Position numbers and translations under genes: made by a program
Source: a virus
DNA length: 64,000 nucleotides
IMG/VR virus record: IMGVR_UViG_3300032173_000002
Span: 1-64,000 of that record
Reading direction: 5' to 3' (one strand)
The notes under the pieces: generated by a model
Databases searched by the model: none
What the model was told of the DNA's origin: nothing
Seen by the model: only the letters and a program-made list of their open reading frames with translations
Shown: one piece after another, positions 1 to 6,470 of the stretch
How the letters are laid out: every line of letters starts with the position of its first letter
How positions within the stretch are numbered: position 1 is the first letter of the stretch

Positions 1-141
1 GGCCGAGGTTCGCCTTTATTTTTTGAGACTATGGTTTTCGGTGGGCCTCTTGATGGGGAGCAAGAAAGATACATGACATGGGAAGAAGCAGAAATTGGTC
101 ATAAACGTATGGTGGAGCGGGTGAGGAACTTAAATGAATGA
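1..141 (+). CDS. Small phage protein, 5' end outside window
   Basis: The reading frame is open from base 1 to a TGA at 139-141, giving 46 residues; the start lies upstream. The peptide contains ETMVFGGPLDGEQERYMTWE followed by a charged helix ending in MVERVR. I recall this pattern as a widespread small phage protein of unknown function. It overlaps the ATG of the next gene by 8 bases, as in a translationally coupled pair. Confidence 0.6.
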   Translation, partial: GRGSPLFFETMVFGGPLDGEQERYMTWEEAEIGHKRMVERVRNLNE

Positions 142-454
142 TGGCAGAATTGCTGTTGACAGCAACTACGCCAAAGAACTTGGCTTTACCTCGGATAAGT
201 TCACCCGGGATAGTTATCTGTGGAAGTTAGGGGATCGCATAATGATTTCCTTCATTATATCCCGTCGTCCGGGGCAAGGCCACCTCTCGGAACTTTTCGC
301 TGCTATCGAAGGGAAAGGCTTCAGGATAGCGGTGCCGGAGCCATTCGCCCATATGCGGCAGATATTGGAACAGAAAGGATTTGTCCCACACTGGGAAGAA
401 GGAAGCTTCGGATTTGGTGTAGAGGTGTGGGAAAAACCATTAGGGAAAAGATGA
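134..454 (+). CDS. GNAT acetyltransferase-like protein
   Basis: 106 residues. The segment RRPGQGHLSELFAAIE looks like the acetyl-CoA pyrophosphate loop (R-x-x-G-x-G/A) and following helix of GNAT acetyltransferases. A later helix, PFAHMRQILEQKGF, fits the C-terminal part of that fold. The protein is shorter than a usual GNAT domain (about 140-150 residues), so it may be a reduced form. No substrate can be inferred. The start overlaps the upstream gene. The family call rests on motif appearance only. Confidence 0.55.
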   Translation: MNDGRIAVDSNYAKELGFTSDKFTRDSYLWKLGDRIMISFIISRRPGQGHLSELFAAIEGKGFRIAVPEPFAHMRQILEQKGFVPHWEEGSFGFGVEVWEKPLGKR

Positions 455-494
455 GAGAGAGTAAAACAGAAGCAAAGGTATTGAGGGAATATGG

Positions 495-608
495 ATGAAA
501 ATTGGTGAAGAAAAAGAGTTTCCGTGCAATGAATACAATCGAAATATTGAGATTTATTTGGTTTTCGATCAAAAGAATGAAAGTTTCATCGGTGTAAGCC
601 TTTTATGA
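495..608 (+). CDS. Small hypothetical protein (37 aa)
   Basis: A 37-residue ORF beginning MKIGEEKEFPCNEYNRNIEI. The upstream sequence is purine-rich (ttgagggaatatgg). Its composition is acidic with a central strand-like stretch (IEIYLVFDQ). I do not recognise it. It sits in a run of small early-type genes in the same direction, which is the main support. Confidence 0.4.
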   Translation: MKIGEEKEFPCNEYNRNIEIYLVFDQKNESFIGVSLL

Positions 609-690
609 AAAAATCAATCTCGGGGTGAAGGAAGTATTGAACTTAAAGAGAAGGTTAGAAGGGAGGATTTAATGGGAAAGGAGACAAGAG

Positions 691-885
691 ATGAAATGGA
701 AAAAGGTTGAAAAGGGACATTATGTAAATGAACAAGGGTGCCATATAATTTCTGGCAAGCCAAAGTGGTATATATGGAATCCAAGGGAAAACGGCGTTTT
801 TTCGCAACACAGGACTCCATTCCCAACCCTGAAGGCTGCTAAGGAGTTCGTTGAAAGAAAGCAATGGAGGCCTTTTAATGTCTAA
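691..885 (+). CDS. Small hypothetical protein (64 aa)
   Basis: 64 residues, preceded by a purine-rich site (ggagacaagag). It is rich in Trp and aromatic residues (MKWKKVEKGHYVNEQGCHI; PKWYIWNP) and ends with a helix, LKAAKEFVERKQW. The pattern suggests a small strand-strand-helix fold of the kind common in phage accessory proteins. The function is unknown. Confidence 0.55.
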   Translation: MKWKKVEKGHYVNEQGCHIISGKPKWYIWNPRENGVFSQHRTPFPTLKAAKEFVERKQWRPFNV

Positions 886-1043
886 GGGACTCTCTCCCAC
901 TCAACCATCATTGCTGATTATAATCCCTGGCAAACCCATCGCTAAGGCCCGTCCCCGTTTCTTCCGCCGGTAAAACCTATGTTACCGCGCCAGGGACAAT
1001 GGTCAAAATCCGAGAATGGCCAGAGGTAAAAAATGAAAAATAA
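878..1043 (+). pseudogene. RusA-like Holliday junction resolvase remnant
   Basis: The ATG at 878 opens a 31-codon frame whose end, LLIIIPGKPIAKARPRFFRR, matches the N-terminal signature of RusA resolvases (strand, then G-x-P-x-A-K-x-R-P-R). The frame stops at 971. A shift of one base at about 968/969 continues as GKTYVTAPGTMVKIREWPEV, as expected for the next RusA strand, and then stops at 1041. The rest of the family (about 120 residues, with the catalytic aspartates) is missing. This is a frameshifted and truncated gene, or a sequencing error plus truncation. It overlaps both neighbouring genes. Confidence 0.65.
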
Positions 1044-1227
1044 CACGATGTCAAGTATGTCAGGTTATCAATGTTTGGATTGTGGTCAGTGGGTTTACCC
1101 CGGTGCTGCCCATATTTGCCCACAGCCACCTGTTCGATATGAATATGTAAAAAGTATTGATGGGGAGTTATTATGTATATTGGAACGAATTGCAAGGGCA
1201 TTGGAGTTGCTGGCTATAAATAAATAA
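1033..1227 (+). CDS. Small zinc-finger-like protein
   Basis: 64 residues. The N-terminal half carries C-x2-C (CLDCGQWVYPG) and then H-x-C (AAHICPQPP), a plausible four-ligand zinc site. The C-terminal half is an amphipathic helix (ELLCILERIARALELLAI) that could dimerise. An internal ATG at 1048 is an alternative start. It lies between the resolvase remnant and another Cys-rich small protein. No function can be assigned. Confidence 0.6.
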   Translation: MKNNTMSSMSGYQCLDCGQWVYPGAAHICPQPPVRYEYVKSIDGELLCILERIARALELLAINK

Positions 1228-1239
1228 AAAGGAGAAGAA

Positions 1240-1419
1240 ATGCATTGGACATTTACTGATGGTAAGGAGATTATCAGGGCGGATAGTTGTGCAACCTGCC
1301 AGCTGACTACAGCTGGAGAGCATGAGGAGAGTTGTCCCTCAAAGTATAGTAAGTTTGAAATAAATTCGGGTAGTAAGCCGGAGATTAGGATTTTCAGAAT
1401 TGACGAAAATGGCGCATAA
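1240..1419 (+). CDS. Small Cys-containing protein (59 aa)
   Basis: A clear ribosome-binding site (aaggagaag) precedes the ATG at 1240, and the frame closes at 1417-1419. The 59-residue product has C-x2-C (SCATCQLTT), then a His (GEH) and another Cys (ESCPSKYSKF), consistent with a small zinc knuckle, then a basic strand (PEIRIFRID). It resembles the preceding small zinc protein in design, not in sequence. The function is unknown. Confidence 0.55.
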   Translation: MHWTFTDGKEIIRADSCATCQLTTAGEHEESCPSKYSKFEINSGSKPEIRIFRIDENGA

Positions 1420-1454
1420 GAAAATCTGGACAGGAAAGGTAAGCGTGCAGGGCT

Positions 1455-1494
1455 GGCGGCGTCTTGTCAGGTCTCTCAAAGCGCGCCGCCTGAC
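1455..1494 (+). other. Nested, mutually exclusive dyads upstream of a small ORF
   Basis: Two inverted repeats are interleaved. GGCGGCG pairs with a downstream CGCCGCC, and CTTGTCAGG pairs with CCTGACAAG. Because the arms interleave, only one hairpin can form at a time. The block ends about 25 bases before the strong ribosome-binding site for the ORF at 1520. This could be a translational or transcriptional switch, or a relic of a mobile-element end. No T-run follows, so a simple terminator is less likely. Confidence 0.35.
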
Positions 1495-1519
1495 AAGAAA
1501 CGGTCGTAAGGAGGATATT

Positions 1520-1615
1520 ATGAACGACAATCAGCGGATGACTGATCCGCCAGCCTTGCTTATTTTCATTCCTTGTCCCGTCTGTGGGCTTCCTAATGAG
1601 GACTATCCTGAATAA
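1520..1615 (+). CDS. Short Cys-containing ORF (31 aa)
   Basis: The ATG at 1520 has a strong site (taaggagg) at good spacing, so I choose it over the longer in-frame start at 1400-1409. The product ends IFIPCPVCGLPNEDYPE, a single C-x2-C knuckle. If the longer frame is used, an extra basic segment is added from the dyad-rich DNA at 1448-1497. No function is known. Confidence 0.4.
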   Translation: MNDNQRMTDPPALLIFIPCPVCGLPNEDYPE

Positions 1616-1728
1616 GGAGGTGATGTGTAGTGTATTGGAATAAAGGCGGGGTTCCGACCATTCCAATTGTGTAGCACCTTGGGGATGCGTGTAGGGGAAA
1701 ACAAGCATTAGTAAAGGAGAAATTGAAA

Positions 1729-2316
1729 ATGTGTGATGATTATATTTGCTCAAATTGTGTAAAGTGTGATATTGAGCATGATCTTTGCACAATTGGCAGA
1801 ATGAGGTATCCCACAACTGGCAACAGAGTAATGACCTCCCTCGATGGAATAGCTTGGACAATAGATGGATGTCCTGATTTTGTGCCGAGAAATGATCCAG
1901 ACAAGGAAGACACTATGATTAAAATCACTGATAAGCAAATGCTAACTGAGTCGATGGAGAGAATCGACTTACTCCAGAAGCATATCGAGGCGGTTGAAGG
2001 CGCTGTATCTTATCTGAATCGCCTTAGACAAACCGTGCCTGTGGGGGTCGATTCTTTGCGCCAAGCATTGATTGAGGAGGAGCTTAAAGAATGGCGCAAT
2101 CTATTTCTTTGGGGATTAGTAGTTGACCAAGATACCAGAGATCGAGTTAAGGCGGCAGCACACGATCGTTTCTTAAGAGACGAAATCGATATAGGGCATT
2201 GGTTGAATCGTGGTAACAGCCCTGGTTCTTGGCTTGTTGCCGATGAAGAAAAGTTTCGGGCTATGGCAAGAAAGAAATTTGCTCCAGCTAATAAAAGAGA
2301 GGAAAAGGAGAAATGA
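1729..2316 (+). CDS. Cys-rich/helical protein carrying a fibre-repeat fragment
   Basis: 195 residues from the ATG at 1729 (aaaggag upstream). The N-terminal 60 residues hold several Cys (ICSNCVKCDIEHDLC, then DGCPDF). Residues about 29-46 (TTGNRVMTSLDGIAWTIDG) closely match the tandem repeat of the tail-fibre protein at 21.6-22.6 kb, also at DNA level (about 40 of 48 bases over 1818-1865). The rest, from MIKITDKQML on, is helical and unrelated. It looks like two small genes joined, with an imported repeat piece. An internal start near 1915 is possible. The function is unknown. Confidence 0.55.
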   Translation: MCDDYICSNCVKCDIEHDLCTIGRMRYPTTGNRVMTSLDGIAWTIDGCPDFVPRNDPDKEDTMIKITDKQMLTESMERIDLLQKHIEAVEGAVSYLNRLRQTVPVGVDSLRQALIEEELKEWRNLFLWGLVVDQDTRDRVKAAAHDRFLRDEIDIGHWLNRGNSPGSWLVADEEKFRAMARKKFAPANKREEKEK

Positions 2317-2376
2317 AAATCGACATACAAATTATGAGATTAACATGACTTGGGAAGGAAGGGAGGAGAGAGGAAA

Positions 2377-2559
2377 ATGATAAATGGCTTTAGACACGCC
2401 ATGAAAGCAGGGCTCATCGACGCATCTCAGCCGTTGCAAGTGGTCTGGGGAACGAAAAAGCAAATTGAAAAGTTACTGGCAAAGCATCTCAAGCGGGATA
2501 TCAAGCGTGGGGATATAGTTTTTTTGAGGCGAGAGCGCACGGTGAAAAACAAGAAATAA
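2377..2559 (+). CDS. Small basic protein (60 aa)
   Basis: Start at ATG 2377 after ggaggagagagg. The product is 60 residues, lysine- and arginine-rich (KKQIEKLLAKHLKRDIKRG; FLRRERTVKNKK), with a strand-helix-strand look. It may bind nucleic acid, but no family is recognised. It immediately precedes the RNA ligase gene and is probably co-transcribed with it. Confidence 0.5.
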   Translation: MINGFRHAMKAGLIDASQPLQVVWGTKKQIEKLLAKHLKRDIKRGDIVFLRRERTVKNKK

Positions 2560-2580
2560 AACCCATTGGGAAGGGGAAAC

Positions 2581-3129
2581 ATGGAGAAAATCCCGACCTT
2601 GTTCATGAGGAATTATGAAACAAACCGATTAGTCCGAAATGCGATTGTTCCGGACACTGAGTGGGTGGCCAATGGTGAGGGAATAGCCACTCGGAAATAT
2701 GATGGCACTGCGTGCTTAATCCTGGACGGCAAGTTCTATCGACGATATGAGGCCAAAAAGCAGCCGCCCACCAACTTCATTCCCTCCCAAGATCCAGACC
2801 CAATTACTGGCCACTGGGTTGGTTGGGTGCCGTGCAAACGGGAAGAGCCAGGAGACAAGTATCATTGGGAGGCCTTTGATAACTTGGACGACAAAACGGA
2901 TGGAACTTATGAACTGTGCGGCCCGAAAGTCCAAGGGAATCCTGAAGGGTTCGAGAAACATGTTTTGATTCGCCATACCGATGCGGAACAATTCCCAGAT
3001 TGTCCACGGGATTTTGAAGGGCTTAGGGAATGGTTAAGGGAGCGAGATATTGAGGGCATTGTCTTTCATCATCCTGAAGGACGAATGGCGAAAATCAAAA
3101 AGAAGGACTTTGGGATGAGGAGGAAATGA
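2581..3129 (+). CDS. RNA ligase-like nucleotidyltransferase
   Basis: 182 residues from the ATG at 2581 (aaggggaaac upstream). It has the motifs of the ATP-dependent ligase superfamily: motif I RKYDGTAC with the adenylated Lys at about 39, an ELCGPK segment (about 111-116), EGIVFHHPEGRMAK as motif IV (about 158-171), and KIKKKDFG as motif V (about 171-178). It matches short phage RNA ligases that keep only the nucleotidyltransferase domain. The likely role is sealing RNA breaks, for example repair of tRNAs cut by host anticodon nucleases. No polynucleotide kinase or phosphatase partner is seen in the window. Confidence 0.85.
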   Translation: MEKIPTLFMRNYETNRLVRNAIVPDTEWVANGEGIATRKYDGTACLILDGKFYRRYEAKKQPPTNFIPSQDPDPITGHWVGWVPCKREEPGDKYHWEAFDNLDDKTDGTYELCGPKVQGNPEGFEKHVLIRHTDAEQFPDCPRDFEGLREWLRERDIEGIVFHHPEGRMAKIKKKDFGMRRK

Positions 3130-3136
3130 TCATAAA

Positions 3137-3283
3137 ATGAAAAGTTCTACGCTTTGGTTTATTGCTGGTGTAGCATGGTTTTTAAGCGTTGCTATAAGGA
3201 TACTAATAAAACAATGGAGCACGGTGTCAACAGATCTTATGATAGTAGTGATATTGTTTTGGATTGCTCAGCATGAACGCTAA
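3137..3283 (+). CDS. Small membrane protein (48 aa)
   Basis: 48 residues with two hydrophobic segments (TLWFIAGVAWFLSVAIRILI and LMIVVILFWIA), so probably two membrane passes. It starts just after the RNA ligase stop and overlaps the next small membrane ORF by 11 bases. I cannot assign a role; the lysis genes appear to be at 17-19 kb. Confidence 0.45.
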   Translation: MKSSTLWFIAGVAWFLSVAIRILIKQWSTVSTDLMIVVILFWIAQHER

Positions 3284-3380
3284 TGTCGCCCCTATCTGTG
3301 GCATCTTTCGTGGTATGCTTTGGGGATTGGCCCTATGGGCGGTGATTGCGTTTGTGGTAGTGATGCTATTATGCAGATGA
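3273..3380 (+). CDS. Small membrane protein (35 aa)
   Basis: 35 residues, almost all one hydrophobic helix (GMLWGLALWAVIAFVVVMLL) ending in Cys-Arg. It overlaps the 3' end of the preceding membrane ORF in another frame, a coupling pattern typical of phage small membrane genes. The function is unknown. Confidence 0.4.
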   Translation: MNANVAPICGIFRGMLWGLALWAVIAFVVVMLLCR

Positions 3381-3393
3381 AAGGAAAACAATA

Positions 3394-3642
3394 ATGGACA
3401 TGCGAACGGGTGAGATTACGACAAAAAAGGAATTTGAACGCCGTGGTACACCAAAGCGATTTCTTCGTCCAATCGTCCCGGCGGGAACAGTAGTGAACTG
3501 TATTCCGTTGGAAAATCTATCCCCCAAGGTGCGAGAAATGGTAGAGAGAACTGGTAAGGGTTGGGTTACACGAAATAGTCGTTGTCCGTGCGGCAGCGGA
3601 AAGAGATTCAAGAAATGCTGTATGATGAAAGAGGACGAATGA
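3394..3642 (+). CDS. SEC-C motif protein
   Basis: 82 residues. The C-terminus is a textbook SEC-C zinc motif, NSRCPCGSGKRFKKCC (C-x-C ... C-C), as found at the end of SecA and in many small proteins. The N-terminal 50 residues are basic and contain no recognised domain. SEC-C motifs mediate binding to ribosomes or partner proteins. The partner here is unknown. Confidence 0.75.
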   Translation: MDMRTGEITTKKEFERRGTPKRFLRPIVPAGTVVNCIPLENLSPKVREMVERTGKGWVTRNSRCPCGSGKRFKKCCMMKEDE

Positions 3643-3685
3643 ATCACGTAGTTAGGCTTTAGAATCCGGGAAAGAGTCGCCAGTG

Positions 3686-4837
3686 ATGAAGATAATTCTA
3701 CTGAGTGATGTTCATTTGTTAGAGAATAAGCCAGTTAGTCGTCTGGACGATACAGCAAACACTGTGTTTCGTAAACTGACTCAGGTCTTCTCGTATGCCA
3801 GGAAGGAGGGAGTGCATTGTATTCTCCAGGCTGGTGATTTATTTGATGTGTCTCGATCCTGGAGTTTGCTTTCTCGCTGTCTTGGATATTTCCTTTCCAA
3901 TTCAGATGTTCCTGTCTATTGCGTGTATGGACAGCATGATCTATATATGGGGTCTTGGGAGTCTAGAGAGAGGACGATCCTTGGATCGCTAGACAAAGCT
4001 GGCTTGGTTGGAATTCTTGGTCCAGAAGGTGTTATCATTGGCGAATCTGTCGTTTTTGGGTCTTCCTATGGACAGGGGATTCCAAAGATACCTGCTTCCT
4101 TGGATTTCTGTGGTTGTGCTATCTTGGTAGTTCATCGGAGGATAGCGGTTGACCCTGAATGGTATGGGGATGTGGATTATCAGGATGCTCGTGACTTTCT
4201 TAGAAAACACTCTCAGTTTGATCTTATTCTCTGTGGGGATGCGCATCAGGCTTTCCTCTATCAGGGGAATGGGAGAACTATTTGCAATGCTGGCCCTATG
4301 CTGCGGAGGGAAGCTGTGGAGTCTATGTTTAAGCATAACCCACAGTTCTTTGTTTATGATACGTCAGTTAGGGATATTGTGGATGTAGTTCCACTGGACT
4401 GTGAGTCGGCTGATGTGGTTTTATCCAGGGAGAATTATTCCAAGCAAGTTCGGTTGAGGCTGGATGAGTTTGTGAAAGGACTTGATAAGGTGAGACTGAG
4501 AGGGGTTGGATTCTCGTTCATGGACAATCTGCTCCGGTATATGGAAGACAATGAAATCGGTGAAGAGCTTAGGAAGCTGATACTAGAGATAGTGGAGGGA
4601 GGAAGCCATGGTGAGACGCGATACTCCGGCTCTGGAGACAATCAGAAGATTACAAGCAGTGATAGAGGAGAAGAAGGCGGCCTTGAACCGACTGAGGGGA
4701 GAGGAGCGGCTGTTAATGGATCAGCTTGGAAAGTTCGGACTCACCGATTTGAAGAACGCAGAAAAGCGATTGGCAGAAGTAAAGCGAGATCGAGACAAGC
4801 TGGAAAAGAGGCTCAAGGAAATGATTGCCAAAATTGA
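3686..4837 (+). CDS. Mre11/SbcD-like metallophosphoesterase (gp47-type)
   Basis: 383 residues; ATG at 3686 (a GTG one codon earlier is possible). It has the calcineurin-like metal motifs in order: DVH (8-10), GDLFD (50-54), YGQHD (81-85, with Gln where most families have Asn), VVH (148-150) and CGDAH (183-187). This matches the nuclease subunit of SbcCD/Mre11-Rad50, the T4 gp47 equivalent, used in recombination and DNA-end processing. Its last 75 residues are low-complexity and overlap the next gene by 230 bases in another frame. That suggests the native stop was lost or that a frameshift occurs. Its Rad50-like partner follows. Confidence 0.8.
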   Translation: MKIILLSDVHLLENKPVSRLDDTANTVFRKLTQVFSYARKEGVHCILQAGDLFDVSRSWSLLSRCLGYFLSNSDVPVYCVYGQHDLYMGSWESRERTILGSLDKAGLVGILGPEGVIIGESVVFGSSYGQGIPKIPASLDFCGCAILVVHRRIAVDPEWYGDVDYQDARDFLRKHSQFDLILCGDAHQAFLYQGNGRTICNAGPMLRREAVESMFKHNPQFFVYDTSVRDIVDVVPLDCESADVVLSRENYSKQVRLRLDEFVKGLDKVRLRGVGFSFMDNLLRYMEDNEIGEELRKLILEIVEGGSHGETRYSGSGDNQKITSSDRGEEGGLEPTEGRGAAVNGSAWKVRTHRFEERRKAIGRSKARSRQAGKEAQGNDCQN

Positions 4838-4874
4838 GTCTGACTATGATCTCCAGGCATTGGAGAATATATAG
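4608..4874 (+). CDS. Coiled-coil protein, probable Rad50-like arm
   Basis: 88 residues with a site (ggagga) before the ATG. Almost the whole protein is a heptad coiled coil (IEEKKAALNRLRGEERLLMD; AEKRLAEVKRDRDKLEKRLK). It ends with TAG at 4872-4874 and the next gene begins with the very next base in the same reading frame. The two are best seen as pieces of a single Rad50/SbcC-like ATPase arm, split by an amber codon or evolved as a coupled pair. Confidence 0.65.
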   Translation: MVRRDTPALETIRRLQAVIEEKKAALNRLRGEERLLMDQLGKFGLTDLKNAEKRLAEVKRDRDKLEKRLKEMIAKIESDYDLQALENI

Positions 4875-5495
4875 GTGTTTGATTTTCATAGTTTACAGGA
4901 ATTGGTTGACACCAAGATAGTTCATAGGAATCTGCTGTCCTCTGAAGCTGAGAAGATTTCTGAAAGGATCGAGCAGCTTGAGCATCATGTAGATCTGCTT
5001 ACAAAGGCTCGTTTTGTCTTGGCAGAGGTGACTAGACTTACTCAGGCTCAGTTAAAGGGGTATATCGAGAGCCTAGTCACTCTGGCAATACAGTCTGTTT
5101 ATGATGAGGATCTCCGATTTGTTGTGGAGTTTGATTACAAGAGGAATAAAGCTGAGGTTTCCTTCTGGGTGAAGGAGGGAGAAGATGGGGAAATGTTTAT
5201 ACCAAAGGATGAAATGGGGGGTGGTCTGGTAGATGTAATCTCATTCGCTTTGCGAGTTGTACTGTGGTCATTGCAGAGACCGGAGAGTCGTCCGGTTTTG
5301 ATCTTGGACGAGCCATTTCCTGCGGCAGGAGTCTTGACTAATCGCTGTGGGGAGATGGTAAAGGAGATCTCGGACAAATTGGAACTTCAAATTGTTCTGG
5401 TAACTCATAACCCAGATTTGATTGAGATAGCAGATCGGGTGTGGCGAGTAGAGAAAGTGGATGGTAAGTCATTAGTGATTAGGCTGGGTCCGTAG
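4875..5495 (+). CDS. Rad50/SbcC-like ATPase, C-terminal half only
   Basis: 206 residues starting GTG directly after the TAG of the coiled-coil ORF. A coiled coil (about 20-50) leads into GGGLVDVISFALR (115-127, ABC signature region), VLILDEPF (141-148, Walker B with catalytic Glu) and LVTHNP (175-180, H-loop). No Walker A lies in this gene or its neighbours. Many phages encode such half-ATPases beside an SbcD-like nuclease. Its stop codon lies within the tRNA gene that follows. It likely partners with the nuclease at 3686. Confidence 0.75.
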   Translation: MFDFHSLQELVDTKIVHRNLLSSEAEKISERIEQLEHHVDLLTKARFVLAEVTRLTQAQLKGYIESLVTLAIQSVYDEDLRFVVEFDYKRNKAEVSFWVKEGEDGEMFIPKDEMGGGLVDVISFALRVVLWSLQRPESRPVLILDEPFPAAGVLTNRCGEMVKEISDKLELQIVLVTHNPDLIEIADRVWRVEKVDGKSLVIRLGP

Positions 5496-5562
5496 TTCAA
5501 TTGGATAGAACTCTCGGCTCATAACCGAGAGGTTTCAGGTTCGATTCCTGACGGACCCACCA
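5486..5562 (+). tRNA. tRNA with CAU anticodon (Met or Ile2)
   Basis: A complete cloverleaf of 77 bases. Acceptor GGGTCCG (5486-5492) pairs with CGGACCC (5552-5558). The D stem is GTTC/GAAC. The anticodon stem CTCGG/CCGAG encloses loop CTCATAA, anticodon CAU. The T arm is TCAGG-TTCGATT-CCTGA. Discriminator A and CCA are encoded. The CAU anticodon fits elongator Met, or Ile2 if C34 becomes lysidine. The A1-U72-type mismatch of initiator tRNA is absent. It overlaps the last 10 bases of the upstream ATPase gene, including its TAG. Confidence 0.93.
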
Positions 5563-5951
5563 GGTACACCAGGAAGACAAAGATGCCGTTTTCCTCCTTG
5601 AGATTTTGAGGCGTAGTAGTCACACAACACAGAGGGCTACTGGTGCAGAGCCTTCCGGGTCGTCAATGTACTGGGAATACTATAACCCGGAGAAGTCTGT
5701 CCGATAAGGGGGGTAAATTTTTTTCTTTTATTTTCCGAAAAAGTAATTTATATTATACTTCAATGCTTCTGTTAACATTCTTGCCTTGGGGCTACAAGGC
5801 ATGGGGATTTCCCCTAAAAGTCCCCGACTTTAGTCGGGGGAGTAGCCACATTTAGGTCGAAGGCTACCACAAGCCAGGCCTCATAACTAAGAATGAGGGA
5901 TTGCCTGAGCCCAGGGTAATCCGTAATTTGAAAGCGAAGGAGGTATGGCGA
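5563..5951 (+). other. Non-coding interval between tRNA and transglycosylase
   Basis: About 390 bases with no credible gene. A 70-codon open frame at 5643-5855 runs through hairpins and has no protein-like pattern. Contents: a CCGGGT/ACCCGG dyad near 5659-5694; an AT-rich tract at 5717-5760 that includes a tatattatac sequence, which could be a promoter -10 with a poor -35; the 74-bp three-hairpin repeat at 5776-5849; and an aaggaggt site at 5937-5944 serving the next gene. Confidence 0.55.
5776..5849 (+). repeat. Three-hairpin repeat, copy 1 (IS200/IS605 end-like)
   Basis: This 74-bp element is nearly identical to 51681-51754; only the central two loop bases (TT here, AA there) and one base near the end differ. 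It can fold into three successive hairpins: GCCTTG/CAAGGC, GGGGA/TCCCC and CCCCGACT/AGTCGGGG, followed by gagtagccac. A C/G-rich hairpin of this kind followed by a short TCAC/CCAC end resembles the right ends of IS200/IS605 elements, which carry the omega-RNA scaffold. No tnpA or tnpB is nearby. It could instead be a phage structured RNA. Confidence 0.6.
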
Positions 5952-6470
5952 GTGATCAGATATCTGATAGAGTCGTTGCTTGTGGTAGCTTTGGTTGTGG
6001 TATTTACCTTCCAGTTGAGTGATTTGGGTAGGGGGTTTGTTCCTGTGGTAGTCCAGGCATCACCCAGCCCTACAGTTACCTATCTCAAGCTTCTGGGCGC
6101 TCCTCGATCCAGAATAAAGGAGCTTTCAGCAGCGATAGACTCCGCCTCTTCTTCTACTAAGATCTCTCCTGCCTTGATTTGCGCCTTGATGTTCACCGAG
6201 TCTCAGTTTTCCAAGACAGCCATTGGTCCACCTACAAAGGGCGGACTGAGATACAAGGGGCTGATGCAAACTCCGTGGGCAAGTTTTACTTGGGCGGATG
6301 TGGACACCCTCTATGGAGCAAGGATACTTTGCGAGAAGTTGCTCGAATCGAGAGGGGATTTGCATATGGCTCTGGCTCTGTATAAGGGAGGGGATAATCC
6401 TATTGCGTGGAGGAATGCGAGCGAGGTGCTTTATTTGTATAAGAGATTACTGAGGGAGGAGGTTATGTGA
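5952..6470 (+). CDS. Membrane-anchored lytic transglycosylase-like protein
   Basis: 172 residues from GTG 5952, chosen because aaggaggt ends 7 bases upstream; a TTG at 5901 is the longer alternative. Residues about 4-20 form one hydrophobic anchor (LIESLLVVALVVVFTFQL), placing the domain in the periplasm. The rest has the SLT/goose-lysozyme pattern: ISPALICALMFTESQFSKTA with the catalytic Glu at about 83, followed by a GLMQTP motif. It would cleave peptidoglycan glycan strands, for lysis or DNA entry. Two small membrane or unknown proteins follow. Confidence 0.75.
   Translation: MIRYLIESLLVVALVVVFTFQLSDLGRGFVPVVVQASPSPTVTYLKLLGAPRSRIKELSAAIDSASSSTKISPALICALMFTESQFSKTAIGPPTKGGLRYKGLMQTPWASFTWADVDTLYGARILCEKLLESRGDLHMALALYKGGDNPIAWRNASEVLYLYKRLLREEVM

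Noticed and set aside
2600-3010. Open frames on both strands opposite the RNA ligase
   Set aside because: Shadows of the ligase frame, which carries all catalytic motifs.
5643-5855. 70-codon open frame over the three-hairpin repeat
   Set aside because: It crosses strong hairpins, has no site before its start and no protein-like pattern; non-coding is more likely.
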